Of a stretch of DNA of 64,000 nucleotides, positions 28,239-38,065 are shown one piece after another (position 1 is the stretch's first letter; each line of letters begins with the position of its first letter). The notes below the pieces were generated by a model. That model worked only from the letters and a program-made list of their open reading frames with translations, was not told the origin of the DNA and did not search any database. This DNA is from Chryseobacterium gambrini (GTDB taxonomy: Bacteria; Bacteroidota; Bacteroidia; Flavobacteriales; Weeksellaceae). The position numbers and the translations under genes were made by a program. The stretch is taken from positions 1-64,000 of the forward strand of contig NZ_FTOV01000001.1 of the NCBI RefSeq assembly GCF_900156825.1, given 5' to 3'.

Positions 28239-28522
28239 AATGGCTGAAATCTGCAAAAAATGATTTGAAAGAAATTTATGACTTCGTTAGTTTAGATTCT
28301 AAAAGATATGCGAAGTTTCAAATTGAAAAAATTCAGAATAAAACAGAAATTTTAAAGACAGGAAATATTGTCGGGAAAAAAGTTTCCGAGTTGGATGATG
28401 AAAACATCAGAGAAATCTTCGAAGGAAACTACAGAATCATTTATCGTATAGTTTCTCCGGAGGAAATTCACATTATCCTGATTCATCACGGTGCAAGAAA
28501 TTTGCACAATAGAGCAAAGTGA
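28226..28522 (+). CDS. RelE/ParE-family toxin
   Basis: The 98-aa protein shows the RelE/ParE fold: QIKWLKSAKNDLKEIYDFV at the start, GKKVSELDDENIREIFEGNYRIIYRIV in the middle, and IHIILIHHGARNLH at the end. These toxins block gyrase or cut mRNA on the ribosome; the histidine-rich end does not decide between the two. It follows its antitoxin directly. Confidence 0.88.
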   Translation: MVQIKWLKSAKNDLKEIYDFVSLDSKRYAKFQIEKIQNKTEILKTGNIVGKKVSELDDENIREIFEGNYRIIYRIVSPEEIHIILIHHGARNLHNRAK

Positions 28523-28654
28523 TTTAAAAGAATAAGTATATCTTACATTTTCTATTTTACAATAACATTCAATAGGGGCGGACTTTAGTCCGCTTTCAGC
28601 ATTATTCCTCTAGACTGGCTTTGGTCAAAATTAATATAAAACTTGCCTAAACTT

Positions 28655-28823
28655 TTTTACCGCAAAAGATGCAAAAGATTGTAACACTTTAATTGTTTAA
28701 ATTTAATAATTAAATGGGAAAAAGAGTACATAAGTTAAAAAAATCAAAGATTTTCTCTCTTTGCAGACTTTTGAAATACCTTAAATAAATCCAATAAAGT
28801 CTTTTGTCTCTTTTGCGGTAAAA
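28655..28823. repeat. Intergenic inverted-repeat element, copy 1
   Basis: Perfect 14-nt terminal inverted repeats (ttttaccgcaaaag / cttttgcggtaaaa at 28655-28668 and 28810-28823) flank about 140 bp with the core aaatcaaagattttc (28741-28755). The interior is nearly the same as the copy at 45827-45999. It encodes no protein. Confidence 0.85.
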
Positions 28824-29012
28824 TTTAAAATGAGTTTAAACAAACTTACAAAATAAGGAAGTCTTTTAAAGCTTACTTGAGTGAAACGCCTTAGCGGACT
28901 TAAAAACAGTTAGTAATCAAAAAAACTTTGTGTTAAAGCATCTATAATTTAAATCAAAGTTCAAATAATTCATTTTATTATCGTAATTTAAAATCAACAA
29001 AATAAATTAATG

Positions 29013-29020
29013 TAGTTTTG
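29013..29020 (+). promoter_or_regulatory. -7 box of GHL10 gene
   Basis: TAGTTTTG matches TAnnTTTG exactly and ends 6 nt before the chosen ATG (29027), so the transcript would have almost no leader. The longer frame starting at 29018 overlaps this box and is less likely. Confidence 0.5.
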
Positions 29021-29026
29021 CAGACT

Positions 29027-30631
29027 ATGAGAATGAATACCCTAAAAATGATCGTTTTATCGGGATTTTTTACATCATTTGTTGCCTGTTCTACACAGAA
29101 CAACGCAGTGAAAGCTTCCACTCCCGTAAGAAATTCCGTTAAACCAAATATACCAAAACCGCCGCTTCCCATTACCAGTACAGATTCTTCGGCAGTACCG
29201 CCGAATGACGGCACCTTCCGAACCAATCTTCCGGAAATCAAAAGAGAGTTCCGCGGAGCATGGATTGCAAGCGTTGCCAATATCAACTGGCCTTCAAGAA
29301 ACAACCTGTCGGTCGATCAGCAGAAAGCCGAAGCCATTTCCATGCTTGATATGCTGAAAGACAACAATTTTAACGCTGTTATTTTTCAGGTAAGACCTTC
29401 CGCAGATGCTTTGTATACCAGTAATCTGGAACCATGGTCGTATTTCCTGACCGGACAGACCGGAGCTGCTCCTTATCCGAATTATGATCCTTTACAGTTC
29501 TGGATCGAAGAATCCCACAAAAGAGGACTGGAACTCCATGTGTGGCTGAATCCGTACCGCGCGCATCATTCGAACGGAGGCTCACCCAACAGTTTATCTA
29601 TGGTGAATAAGCTTTCCGACATCGTCATCCGCCTGAAAAACGGAATGTACTGGTTTGATCCCGCTGATCCCAAAACGCAGGGACACGTTTCGAATGTGGT
29701 AAAAGATATTGTAACAAGATATGATATTGATGCCGTACATTTTGATGACTATTTTTACCCTTACGCAACCTATAATAAAGGAGCCGATTTTCCGGACAAT
29801 AAAACCTGGAATGCGTACGTAAGCAGCGGAGGAACCTTAACAAGAGCCGACTGGAGAAGAGATAATGTGAATAAATTTGTTGAAAGAATTTACAAAGAAA
29901 TCCACGCAGAAAAGAACTATGTGCGATTCGGGATCAGTCCGTTCGGAATCTGGAAACCCGGTTATCCGGAAGGAGTCACAGGTTCTTCTCAGTATGATGA
30001 GCTGTATGCAGATGCTAAATTATGGTTAAATAAAGGCTGGGTAGATTATTTCTCGCCACAGCTGTACTGGCCGATAGAATCCAAAGGACAGCCTTTTGAG
30101 GGCTTATTGAACTGGTGGAAATCTGAAAACACCATGAACCGACATCTTTGGCCGGGCTTGAATACGGTGGAAATTAAAACTTCAGACCGACCGACAGAAA
30201 TTAAAAATCAGATCGAAATATCACGTCAGGTGTTAGGGAAAGATGCAGGGGAAATCCACTGGAGTATTGCCGGTTTAACCAAAAATGCCAATATGCTTCC
30301 GACCCTGAAAAACGGGCCGTACAAAGAAAAAGCGTTGGTTCCGAAATCACCGTGGATAAAAGCCGTCCCTCTGCAGACCCCGACTTTGTTCATCAATGAT
30401 AACGGAAATTCTGCGCAGATAAGCTGGAGCATAAAGAATATAAAAGATGTTTTTCAATGGGTGCTTTTTACCCAGTACAACGGAGTCTGGGAAACCGAAA
30501 TCCTTACACTGGATCAGCTTTCCAGAGAAATTCCTAAAAATAAAGACGGAAAAGTACTGAATGCAGTTGCCATCAAAGCAATTGACCGATTGGGAAATGA
30601 AAGCGATTATATCGCGAAGAAAATAAAGTAA
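29027..30631 (+). CDS. GHL10-family glycoside hydrolase-like lipoprotein
   Basis: The 534-aa protein has a lipoprotein signal with lipobox FVAC. The catalytic-like domain (about residues 70-390) has the GHL10/YngK pattern: REFRGAWIASVANINWPS, NFNAVIFQVRPSADALY, GLELHVWLNPYRAH, VDAVHFDDYFYP (as IDAVHFDDYF) and VRFGISPFGIWKP. GHL10 proteins are TIM-barrel hydrolases, likely acting on cell-surface or peptidoglycan-like sugars. The C-terminal 100 residues (TLFINDNGNSAQISWSIKN) look like a fibronectin-type module. An alternative start is 29033. The preceding element and following terminator make it a single-gene unit. Confidence 0.87.
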   Translation: MRMNTLKMIVLSGFFTSFVACSTQNNAVKASTPVRNSVKPNIPKPPLPITSTDSSAVPPNDGTFRTNLPEIKREFRGAWIASVANINWPSRNNLSVDQQKAEAISMLDMLKDNNFNAVIFQVRPSADALYTSNLEPWSYFLTGQTGAAPYPNYDPLQFWIEESHKRGLELHVWLNPYRAHHSNGGSPNSLSMVNKLSDIVIRLKNGMYWFDPADPKTQGHVSNVVKDIVTRYDIDAVHFDDYFYPYATYNKGADFPDNKTWNAYVSSGGTLTRADWRRDNVNKFVERIYKEIHAEKNYVRFGISPFGIWKPGYPEGVTGSSQYDELYADAKLWLNKGWVDYFSPQLYWPIESKGQPFEGLLNWWKSENTMNRHLWPGLNTVEIKTSDRPTEIKNQIEISRQVLGKDAGEIHWSIAGLTKNANMLPTLKNGPYKEKALVPKSPWIKAVPLQTPTLFINDNGNSAQISWSIKNIKDVFQWVLFTQYNGVWETEILTLDQLSREIPKNKDGKVLNAVAIKAIDRLGNESDYIAKKIK

Positions 30632-30653
30632 TTTTAATAAATACAGATAAATA

Positions 30654-30688
30654 AACTCAGCAGTCTTAAACAGGCTGCTGGGTTTTTT
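30654..30688 (+). terminator. Terminator of GHL10 gene
   Basis: Arms aactcagcag (30654-30663) and ctgctgggtt (30675-30684) pair with one G-U, followed by a T run. Confidence 0.8.
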
Positions 30689-30695
30689 ATTTTAA

Positions 30696-30852
30696 CCACA
30701 AAAGGCGCAAAAGATTTTAATGCATTTTTAAAAGTTAACAAGCGTAAGAATAAAGAACACAACAGTTTTTAAAAATCTTTGATTTTTATACTTTTGAGGA
30801 CTTTAATTATTTTGAAACTGAACTTTATCATTATCTTTTGCGCCTTTTGTGG
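30696..30852. repeat. Intergenic inverted-repeat element, copy 2
   Basis: Perfect 19-nt terminal inverted repeats (ccacaaaaggcgcaaaaga at 30696-30714 and its complement at 30834-30852) surround the core aaaaatctttgattttt (30771-30787). The ends differ in sequence from copy 1, yet each pair matches, so the arms have changed together. Confidence 0.88.
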
Positions 30853-30862
30853 CTAAATTTCC

Positions 30863-31600
30863 CTGTCATTCAGAATGAAATTTTGCGAAGCATTATGCAA
30901 TGAGGAATCTCTTAAAATGCAGTTCTTTTAGATTTTCCGGTTCCACTTTGTTTCGTTCAAAATGACAGCGTGCAGATTTAATGGGACATACTTTTTTAAC
31001 CACATAGGTCACATAAGATTTTAAATAATCGGCGTATTGTATGCAAGAACACATTAGTTTATGAAAATCTTTGATTTTCTTCTTATGTGATCTTTTAAAA
31101 TATTTAATTAAACTAACTTATGTGACTAATGTGTTATATTTTAAAACAGTAAATCTGTCATTCAGAATGAAATTTTGCGCAGCATTATGCAATGAAGAAT
31201 CTCTTGAAATACAGTTCTTTTAGATTTTCCGGTTCCACTTCGTTTCGCTCAAAATGACAGTTGAGGATTGAATGTAAGATTTTTTTAAACACATAAGTCA
31301 CATAAGATTTTAAATAATCGGCATATTGTATGCAAGAACACATTAGTTTGTGAAAATCTTTGATTTTCTTCTTTAAATATCTAATTAAACTAAACTTATG
31401 TGACTAATGTGTTATATTTTAATTTTTCGGCTCCACTTCGTTTCGCTCAAAATGACAGTGTTGCAGATTGAATGGAACATACTTTTTTAACCACATCAGT
31501 CACATAAGATTTTAAATCATCACCGCATTGTATGAAAGAACATATCAGTTTTTTGAAAAGCAAAGATTTTGATCTTATTTTTAAAGAAGTTAATGTAGTG
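30863..31600. repeat. Composite tandem repeat array (three units)
   Basis: Two kinds of element alternate. Type A (ctgtcattcagaatgaaa ... caaaatgacag, about 106 bp) is at 30863-30968 and 31155-31260, with a 3' fragment at 31426-31458. Type B (inverted-repeat element with ends like aaccacatnngtcacataag and core gaaaatctttgattttc) is at 30998-31134, 31288-31413 and, missing its right end, from about 31489. The period is about 285 bp, so whole A+B units were copied. Nothing here looks coding. Confidence 0.85.
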
Positions 31601-31821
31601 ATTATAAATCTCTGCTTAGCAAAAGCTTTGTGAGCCTAAGAACAATGAATAATTGAAAAGTCATTCATCAATTTTGGGTTAAAATTCAGCATTATGATGA
31701 ATAAAAGATTATAATATAAAATTAAAGATCTCCAAATTCGAAATAGTATAAAAGAAATATCATTTAATATAGTAAATTTGCTTCTGTATATAATAACCGG
31801 ATCTGGGCTAACTGTAATGAT

Positions 31822-32391
31822 ATGAATGATTTTTTAATAGGCATTGGAAAGAGACTAAAAGATATCAGGAAAAAAAATAATTTAACCATTAACGAATTAG
31901 CTTTCAGAGCCAATGTAAGCAATGGGCTTGTTTCCAGAATAGAAAACGGAAGAACGATTCCTTCGCTTCCTGTGCTGTTGGATTTAATCCAGTCTCTGGA
32001 AATTGATGCGAGTTACTTTTTTGAAGGGGTTGAGAAAAAATCAAACGCAAAATTCATTTACCTGCCCAAAGAAAACCAGCAGCTTATTGAAAAAGAAGTG
32101 GAAGCCGAAGGGTTTAAATACATGCATATCTTCAGCAAAAGTCTTCATTCTTTAGGTTTTGAAGCTGTTTTACTCACCCTTGAACCCAATGCCAAAAGAG
32201 AAAAAGTAATAACTGATGCATGGGAATTCAAGTATATTCTGAAAGGAGAAGTAAAATATCTGATCGATAATGAAGAAGTGATATTAAAAGAAGGAGATTC
32301 CCTTTATTTTAACGGAAAATTCCCGCACGTTCCGGTGAGCATCAGTAATGAAAGCTGCATTATGCTGGTTTTGTATTTTTACTCAGGATAA
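31822..32391 (+). CDS. XRE regulator with C-terminal cupin
   Basis: The 189-aa protein has an N-terminal helix-turn-helix (residues 8-62; IGKRLKDIRKKNNLTINELA, VSNGLVSRIENGRTIPSLP) and a C-terminal cupin domain (about 110-185; WEFKYILKGEVKYLIDNEEV, LKEGDSLYFNGKFPHVP). Cupin-type XRE proteins often sense a small metabolite of the pathway they control. It precedes the TonB receptor gene and its catabolic neighbours, so it is the likely local regulator of uptake and use of the substrate. A 363-bp gap with repeated 11-mers lies between them. Confidence 0.9.
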   Translation: MNDFLIGIGKRLKDIRKKNNLTINELAFRANVSNGLVSRIENGRTIPSLPVLLDLIQSLEIDASYFFEGVEKKSNAKFIYLPKENQQLIEKEVEAEGFKYMHIFSKSLHSLGFEAVLLTLEPNAKREKVITDAWEFKYILKGEVKYLIDNEEVILKEGDSLYFNGKFPHVPVSISNESCIMLVLYFYSG

Positions 32392-32754
32392 ATTTTACAT
32401 CTCTTTTTTAATTGTTTATTTACAAATATTCAATTATTATTTTTCATAAAAGTTTACAAATACGCAACTTTCTGTTTTTTATCAAACCTTCTGATTTAAC
32501 TTTAAATTAATCTTTGGGCGTTTGTTTTTTTGAAAATTTTATTAAACAAATACGCATTGTATATGGTGTTCCGTCTTCTGAAATACTGATTAACACTCAT
32601 GTTTTTCCATTATGAAAGAAGAATACGGTACTTTCTGCAGGTAAAGCTGAGGTAACAATTCTGCTTCATTTATTAAACATTACTTAATATAAAATAATTA
32701 CATATATTAAAATTATTGACTTGTTTTGCGATATAAATTTAATATATGTAAACA
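32392..32754. promoter_or_regulatory. Control region of the receptor operon, with two 11-bp repeats
   Basis: acaaatacgca occurs at 32456-32466 and again at 32546-32556, 90 bp apart. Their place between the regulator and the receptor gene makes them candidate operator sites. No clear -7 box can be assigned. Confidence 0.4.
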
Positions 32755-35580
32755 ATGGAGCCGATAATAAAAAAATCTCTATTCCCTCTTTTTTCCTGTT
32801 GCAGTATCTTTATCTCTGCCCAGCAACAGATCGTTACAGGAATTGTTTCAGACCATAATCAGCCGCTTCCGGGAGCTGCCGTAAAGGTTGCCGGAACCTC
32901 CAGAATCATCATGACCGATTTGGAAGGAAAGTTTTCCGTCAATGATCTGAAACCGGGACATTATGACCTACAGATCTCTTATATTGGTTTTGAAAATCAG
33001 AATATTACAATAGATCTGAAGTCTCAGCAGACCATGGATCTGGGAATGATCTCCATGCTTCAGAAACAAAAAAACATTGACGAAGTCATCGTTACGGGAT
33101 CTCTGAAAAACAGTGAAGCAAGAGCTTTAAATCTTCAGAAAAACGCAATCAATATATCCAACGTTATTGCCTCCGACGGAATCGGAAAATTACCGGACCG
33201 AAATGCTGCGGAAACCGTTCAGCGTGTGCAGGGAGTTTCCATAGAAATAGATCAGGGAGAAGGGAGATTTGTTTCTCTGAGGGGATTGCCACCATTCTGG
33301 GCATCAACAACCATCAACGGAAACAGGCTTCCCACAGCGGAAGAGGAAACTACATCCAGAGCAACCGCTTTCGATTTTTTTCCGACGGAACTTATCTCTT
33401 ATGTTCATGTAAATAAATCTTTCACTCCCGATATGGAAGCCGACGGAATCGGAGGCGGCGTGAATTTCATTACGAAAACACCGCCCATGAAAACCGAGTT
33501 CAAAGCAACACTGGGAAGCGGTTACAATGCTAAATCTGATAAAGGAGTCTACAACATCGGACTGCTTTACGGCGGAAGAACAAAGGATAAAAAATTCGGG
33601 TATTTATTCAATTTTGCACACTTCATCCGAAACTGGTCTACCGATAATTTTGAAGCGAGAAGAAGCGGGGATGAAGGTGTTTTCAGGTTAGAGCTTCGCG
33701 ATTACAACGGGGTTAGAAAAACGACAGGAATCAACACGGCTTTTGAATATGTGCTGTCTCCAAAAACCACATTTTATCTCAAAGGAATGTATGGAACGCT
33801 GTCTGATGATGAAACGCACTACAAACACAGAATCCGTTTTGATAAATTCAGTTCCGCCAACAACACCGCAAGAGTGGAATTGCAGAACATCCATAACCGT
33901 CTGATTACAGAATTAACCTCGGTTTCTTTAGGTGCAGTTCATCAGTTAAACAAAGGAAAAATCGACTGGGATCTATCATATTATGACAATAAATTCAGAT
34001 ACGGAAATATTCCTGATAAACAGAACAATTCCTATTATGTTATTAAGTACACTCAATCCGGAGTGGGAATCGATCCGACTTATATTGCCAATCACGGAAT
34101 AGGTCCGAGGGCTTACTGGAAAGCTGATGGCGGAAAATTGGACTATAAAGATCCGGACGCGTTATTTGGATTCTACAGCGATCGCAATTTTAAAATGGAC
34201 GCTTCCAGAATGAGATTTACCGATCTGGAATTTTACAAAGTCTTTGTTGAGGAAAAGGATAAAATGGTGGCTGCTTTTAACCATGAGATCAACGCTTCAG
34301 ATCGTTTAACCTTAAAATACGGTTTCAAATACAGGGATAAAGAACGGAATGCCAGATTCTCCGATATTTTCTACAACTGGAACAACGGAACGGCACCGCT
34401 TTTATCAGATTTTGGACAATATATTACGAGTCAGGCGAATGGAACTCAGTATTTAAGCGAAATGAACACCCACATCGGGAATACGTTCGGTCCTGTTCTG
34501 TCGACATCGGGAATGGATCAGTTCTGGTTTCAGAATCAGGGAAATTTAAAGATCAATACAGCCGATTCGGAAGCTCTGGAATACAATAAAGCACTCGGAA
34601 GAAATTTCGATGTCTTTGAAAAACACGCCGATGCTTACGGAATGGGAACGTATAAAGTGAATGATAAGATCACCATTTTAGGAGGGATCAGATTATCAAA
34701 TACCAATACGCAAGTAAAAGGATATAATGTAATCAATAATACCCTGATTCCTGTTGAAAACACAAAAAAATATCTTGCCGTTTTGCCGATGCTGCATGTT
34801 AAATACACTGTAAATGATAAAATAAATCTGCGTTTTGCCGCTACGAGAACATTTTCCAGACCCAATTTCGGAGATTTAACTCCGGGAGGAACATACAGCG
34901 AAGCAGACAACGAATTCAAAGGCGGAAACCCGAATCTGAACCCGACCTATTCTTTAAATTTTGATCTGATGGGAGAGTACTACTTTTCAAACGTAGGAAT
35001 TCTGAGCGGGGGAGTATTCTATAAATCCATTACAGACCCGATTTTTCAGGATTCTTTCATCGGAAACTACAACGGAATAAACGGCGTACAGTTCACCGCA
35101 CCGAATAACGGAAAAGCAGCTTCACTAAGCGGAATCGAAATGGGCATCAACAGAAGATTCGATTTTTTACCCGGTTTCCTGCAATATTTCGGAACACAGC
35201 TTAACGCCACTTTCATGGATTCTGAAATGGTAAAACCAGGCGGAAGAAAAGTAAAACTACCTTATCAGGCAAAAGAATTATACAATGTTCAGTTGTTTTT
35301 CGAGAAAAAAGGATTCAACGCAAGACTGGCGTACAATTACAAAGGCAAATATGCTGTGGAATATGCGGAAGATGATATCAATGATTCCTACTACGGCAAA
35401 TACAGCAGTCTGGATTTCGGAGGTTCCTATCAGTTCACCAAACATCTCCTGTTATATGCAGACGTGAACAACATTCTGAATAAACCGCTGATCTACCATT
35501 TCGGAAAAGACGAAACCCGTCCCGAACAGGTTGAATATTACGGGGTAAGATGCAATTTGGGAATAAAGCTTAATTTCTAA
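32755..35580 (+). CDS. TonB-dependent outer-membrane receptor
   Basis: The 941-aa protein has a signal peptide (ending FISAQQ), a carboxypeptidase-D-like domain (about 25-105; VTGIVSDHNQPLPGAAVKVAG), then a plug (about 115-230; GIGKLPDRNAAETVQRVQGV and GIGGGVNFITK) and a 22-strand barrel ending in an aromatic-type tail (GVRCNLGIKLNF). The plug motif KLPDRNAAE is that of the TonB receptor class similar to FecA-like/'IleRS' types in Bacteroidota. It has no SusD partner next to it, so the substrate is probably a small molecule and not a glycan. It starts the operon with the DUF5690 permease (10 nt later). Confidence 0.93.
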   Translation: MEPIIKKSLFPLFSCCSIFISAQQQIVTGIVSDHNQPLPGAAVKVAGTSRIIMTDLEGKFSVNDLKPGHYDLQISYIGFENQNITIDLKSQQTMDLGMISMLQKQKNIDEVIVTGSLKNSEARALNLQKNAINISNVIASDGIGKLPDRNAAETVQRVQGVSIEIDQGEGRFVSLRGLPPFWASTTINGNRLPTAEEETTSRATAFDFFPTELISYVHVNKSFTPDMEADGIGGGVNFITKTPPMKTEFKATLGSGYNAKSDKGVYNIGLLYGGRTKDKKFGYLFNFAHFIRNWSTDNFEARRSGDEGVFRLELRDYNGVRKTTGINTAFEYVLSPKTTFYLKGMYGTLSDDETHYKHRIRFDKFSSANNTARVELQNIHNRLITELTSVSLGAVHQLNKGKIDWDLSYYDNKFRYGNIPDKQNNSYYVIKYTQSGVGIDPTYIANHGIGPRAYWKADGGKLDYKDPDALFGFYSDRNFKMDASRMRFTDLEFYKVFVEEKDKMVAAFNHEINASDRLTLKYGFKYRDKERNARFSDIFYNWNNGTAPLLSDFGQYITSQANGTQYLSEMNTHIGNTFGPVLSTSGMDQFWFQNQGNLKINTADSEALEYNKALGRNFDVFEKHADAYGMGTYKVNDKITILGGIRLSNTNTQVKGYNVINNTLIPVENTKKYLAVLPMLHVKYTVNDKINLRFAATRTFSRPNFGDLTPGGTYSEADNEFKGGNPNLNPTYSLNFDLMGEYYFSNVGILSGGVFYKSITDPIFQDSFIGNYNGINGVQFTAPNNGKAASLSGIEMGINRRFDFLPGFLQYFGTQLNATFMDSEMVKPGGRKVKLPYQAKELYNVQLFFEKKGFNARLAYNYKGKYAVEYAEDDINDSYYGKYSSLDFGGSYQFTKHLLLYADVNNILNKPLIYHFGKDETRPEQVEYYGVRCNLGIKLNF

Positions 35581-35590
35581 CCGGATCACC

Positions 35591-36892
35591 ATGGTAAAAG
35601 CGGTCAATAAAAAAACAGCAGTAACCCTGAAAGCGGCTTTCGCGGCATTTGGAGTGTACTTTTGTATGTATGGTTTCCGGAAACCCTTTACAGTCGCCTC
35701 CTTCGAAGAACTTTCTTATTTCGGGATCGATTATAAAGTTTTGATAATCATTGCGCAGGTTATGGGATATTTTATCTCAAAATTTCTTGGAATTAAGTTT
35801 ATTTCAGAACTAAAGCCGGAAAAAAGGATCTTCTATTTATTCATCTTTATTGCAGTTGCAGAAATTGCTTTGCTGGGTTTTGCCGTCATTCCCGCTCCGT
35901 ACAATATTCTTTGTATGTTCATTAACGGGATTCCGCTCGGGATGATCTGGGGAATCGTGTTTTCTTATATTGAAGGAAGAAAGACAACGGAAATCATCGG
36001 TTTGTTTTTGTGTTCGAGCTTTGTGGTTTCTTCAGGATTTACAAAATCCGCAGGAAAGTTTTTAATGGATACTTTCCATATTTCAGAATTCTGGATGCCT
36101 TTTTCTGCAGGATTGTTATTCTTCATTCCGTTGCTCATATTCGGACTGATGCTGGAAAAACTTCCGCAACCTACGGAAGAAGACATTCTGTTAAAAAACA
36201 AAAGAGAGCCGCTTAATAAAGCAGAAAGAAAAAAAATCATTCAGCAGTTTCTGGTTCCGATGGTCTGCATTACATTGTTGTACGTAAGTCTTACGGTTTT
36301 AAGGGACTTCAGAGATAATTTCAACCGCGAGATCTGGGATAATCTGCACATCAGATTCAGCAGTTCTGTCTTTACCTTAACGGAAATTCCGATTGCTGTT
36401 ATGGTGCTTCTAATCTTAGGTTTTATGGTAAAGATCAAAAACAACAGAAAAGCTTTTGCCTGGTATCATTATCTTCTTTTTGGAGGGATTTTAATCGTAG
36501 GTTTTTCAACTTTTTTATTTGAAATCAAAGTTATATCGCCTTTTTTATGGATGGTTCTTTCAGGTTTCGGAATGTACCTCTGTTATATCCCGTTCAACGG
36601 AATGTATTTCGACAGGATGATTGCTGCTTTCAATATCAGAGGAAATGTAGGATTTCTGATCTATCTCGTAGATTCTTTCGGGTATCTGGGAAGCGTTCTG
36701 ATTCTGCTTTACAAAAATTTCGGCTCACCGCAGACTTCATGGCTGAATTTTTATATCCGGTTAAACTACATCATCGTAGCCATTGTGCTGGTTTCTTCCT
36801 TCATTGCATTGGTCGGATTCAGAAGAAAATCAGGGAAAAATGAAATCAATAACCAACCGTACATCAATTTCGATCCTTCGAAAAGTATATAA
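35591..36892 (+). CDS. DUF5690 family membrane transporter (MFS-like)
   Basis: The 433-aa protein has about twelve hydrophobic segments and the opening TLKAAFAAFGVYFCMYGFRKPF, as in DUF5690 and organophosphate-antiporter-like MFS proteins (the YGFRKP pattern after TM1 resembles GlpT/UhpT). It also has GIPLGMIWGIVFSYIEGRK between segments 3 and 5. The place between an outer-membrane receptor and phosphonate-type enzymes suggests it moves the substrate across the inner membrane. This role is inference from context. Confidence 0.85.
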   Translation: MVKAVNKKTAVTLKAAFAAFGVYFCMYGFRKPFTVASFEELSYFGIDYKVLIIIAQVMGYFISKFLGIKFISELKPEKRIFYLFIFIAVAEIALLGFAVIPAPYNILCMFINGIPLGMIWGIVFSYIEGRKTTEIIGLFLCSSFVVSSGFTKSAGKFLMDTFHISEFWMPFSAGLLFFIPLLIFGLMLEKLPQPTEEDILLKNKREPLNKAERKKIIQQFLVPMVCITLLYVSLTVLRDFRDNFNREIWDNLHIRFSSSVFTLTEIPIAVMVLLILGFMVKIKNNRKAFAWYHYLLFGGILIVGFSTFLFEIKVISPFLWMVLSGFGMYLCYIPFNGMYFDRMIAAFNIRGNVGFLIYLVDSFGYLGSVLILLYKNFGSPQTSWLNFYIRLNYIIVAIVLVSSFIALVGFRRKSGKNEINNQPYINFDPSKSI

Positions 36893-36904
36893 ATTATAGT
36901 AAAA

Positions 36905-38059
36905 ATGACAACAAAATTTGATTTAATCGTTGTAGGAGGAGGCATTTTAGGAACCTTTCATGCCTATCATGCGCTGAAAAAAGGACTTAAAGTCGCTTTA
37001 ATAGAGAAAAATTCGGTTCCTCAAGGAGCAACAGTAAGAAATTTCGGGCAGGTCGTACCTTCCGGAATGGATCTCAAATGGCAGAACTTCGGAAGAGAAA
37101 GTTTAGCCATGTATAACGAACTTCAGCTTCAGGCTGATTTAACGGTACGAAAAAACGGTTCGGTCTATATCGCATCCAATGACGAAGAGCTTCAGCTAAT
37201 TAACGAGCTGCATGAAATCAATAAAAATAATGATTATGAATCTGTTCTTCTTTCAAAAAGCGAATGCATCAGCAAATTTGATGGTCTTCGTTCAGATTAC
37301 TGCAAAGGCGGATTGTTTTTCCCTCAGGAATTATCGGTAGATTCTGCTGAAATGATTGTAAAATTTCACCGGTTCCTACAGGAAAAACTGGATCTTAAAA
37401 TTTTCTATAACACAACCATTGTTGAAACCCATGAAAATGACGGAGAATGTATTGCCATCACCGCAGCCGGAACAGCACTGATGGCTTCAAAAATAGTCAT
37501 CTGCGGAGGACATGAATTTAAAACGTTATATCCCGAAGTTTTTAACGAAAGTGATCTCGAAGTAAGCAAACTGCAGATGCTTCAGACAAAACCACAGGGA
37601 ATTTATGCGCTTCAGGGAAATATTCTCACCGGACTTTCCATCAGAAGGTATGAATCCTTTGAAGAATGTCCGTCTTTCAAAAAAATCAAATCAATGGAAG
37701 ACCCGAATTCCTTTGAGAAAAAATACGGAGTCCATATTTTATTCAAACAGGCTTTGGACGGTTCGGTTATTTTAGGAGATTCCCATGAATATGCAGATGC
37801 TAAAAATGCAGATGATTTAGGATTTGAACTGAATATGGAAATAGATGAATTTATGATTAATGAAGCAAAGAAAATCATAGATCTTCCGACCTATGAAATC
37901 CAGAGAAGATGGTTTGGAGTGTATTCCCAGTGCAAAACAAAAGATATTTTCGAGCACAGTCCGTCTCCCAACATTCATATTGTAACGGGAATCGGAGGAA
38001 AGGGAATGACGGGAAGCGGAGGCTTTTCAAAATTTAATATAGATAAAATTTACGCATAA
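36905..38059 (+). CDS. FAD-dependent oxidoreductase (TIGR03364 type), likely aminophosphonate oxidase
   Basis: The 384-aa protein is a DAO-type flavoenzyme: the Rossmann motif GGGILG is at residues 11-16 (FDLIVVGGGILGTFHAY), NFGQVVPSG follows, and the C-terminus has VTGIGGKGMTGSGG for FAD binding. The family TIGR03364 is known to sit next to phosphonatase-like hydrolases and is thought to deaminate an aminophosphonate by oxidation. Here the next gene, 6 nt on, is such a hydrolase. Expected reaction: an aminophosphonate related to 2-aminoethylphosphonate to an aldehyde, with ammonia or amine and peroxide. Substrate identity is inference. Confidence 0.88.
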   Translation: MTTKFDLIVVGGGILGTFHAYHALKKGLKVALIEKNSVPQGATVRNFGQVVPSGMDLKWQNFGRESLAMYNELQLQADLTVRKNGSVYIASNDEELQLINELHEINKNNDYESVLLSKSECISKFDGLRSDYCKGGLFFPQELSVDSAEMIVKFHRFLQEKLDLKIFYNTTIVETHENDGECIAITAAGTALMASKIVICGGHEFKTLYPEVFNESDLEVSKLQMLQTKPQGIYALQGNILTGLSIRRYESFEECPSFKKIKSMEDPNSFEKKYGVHILFKQALDGSVILGDSHEYADAKNADDLGFELNMEIDEFMINEAKKIIDLPTYEIQRRWFGVYSQCKTKDIFEHSPSPNIHIVTGIGGKGMTGSGGFSKFNIDKIYA

Positions 38060-38065
38060 AATTAA

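Larger units (their letters stand above)
28523..29026. other. Intergenic region with repeat element and small hairpin
   Basis: About 500 bp with no gene. A hairpin gcggac-ttta-gtccgc at 28578-28593 likely ends the toxin-antitoxin transcript. A 169-bp inverted-repeat element follows (28655-28823). A -7 box for the next gene is at 29013-29020. Confidence 0.7.
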
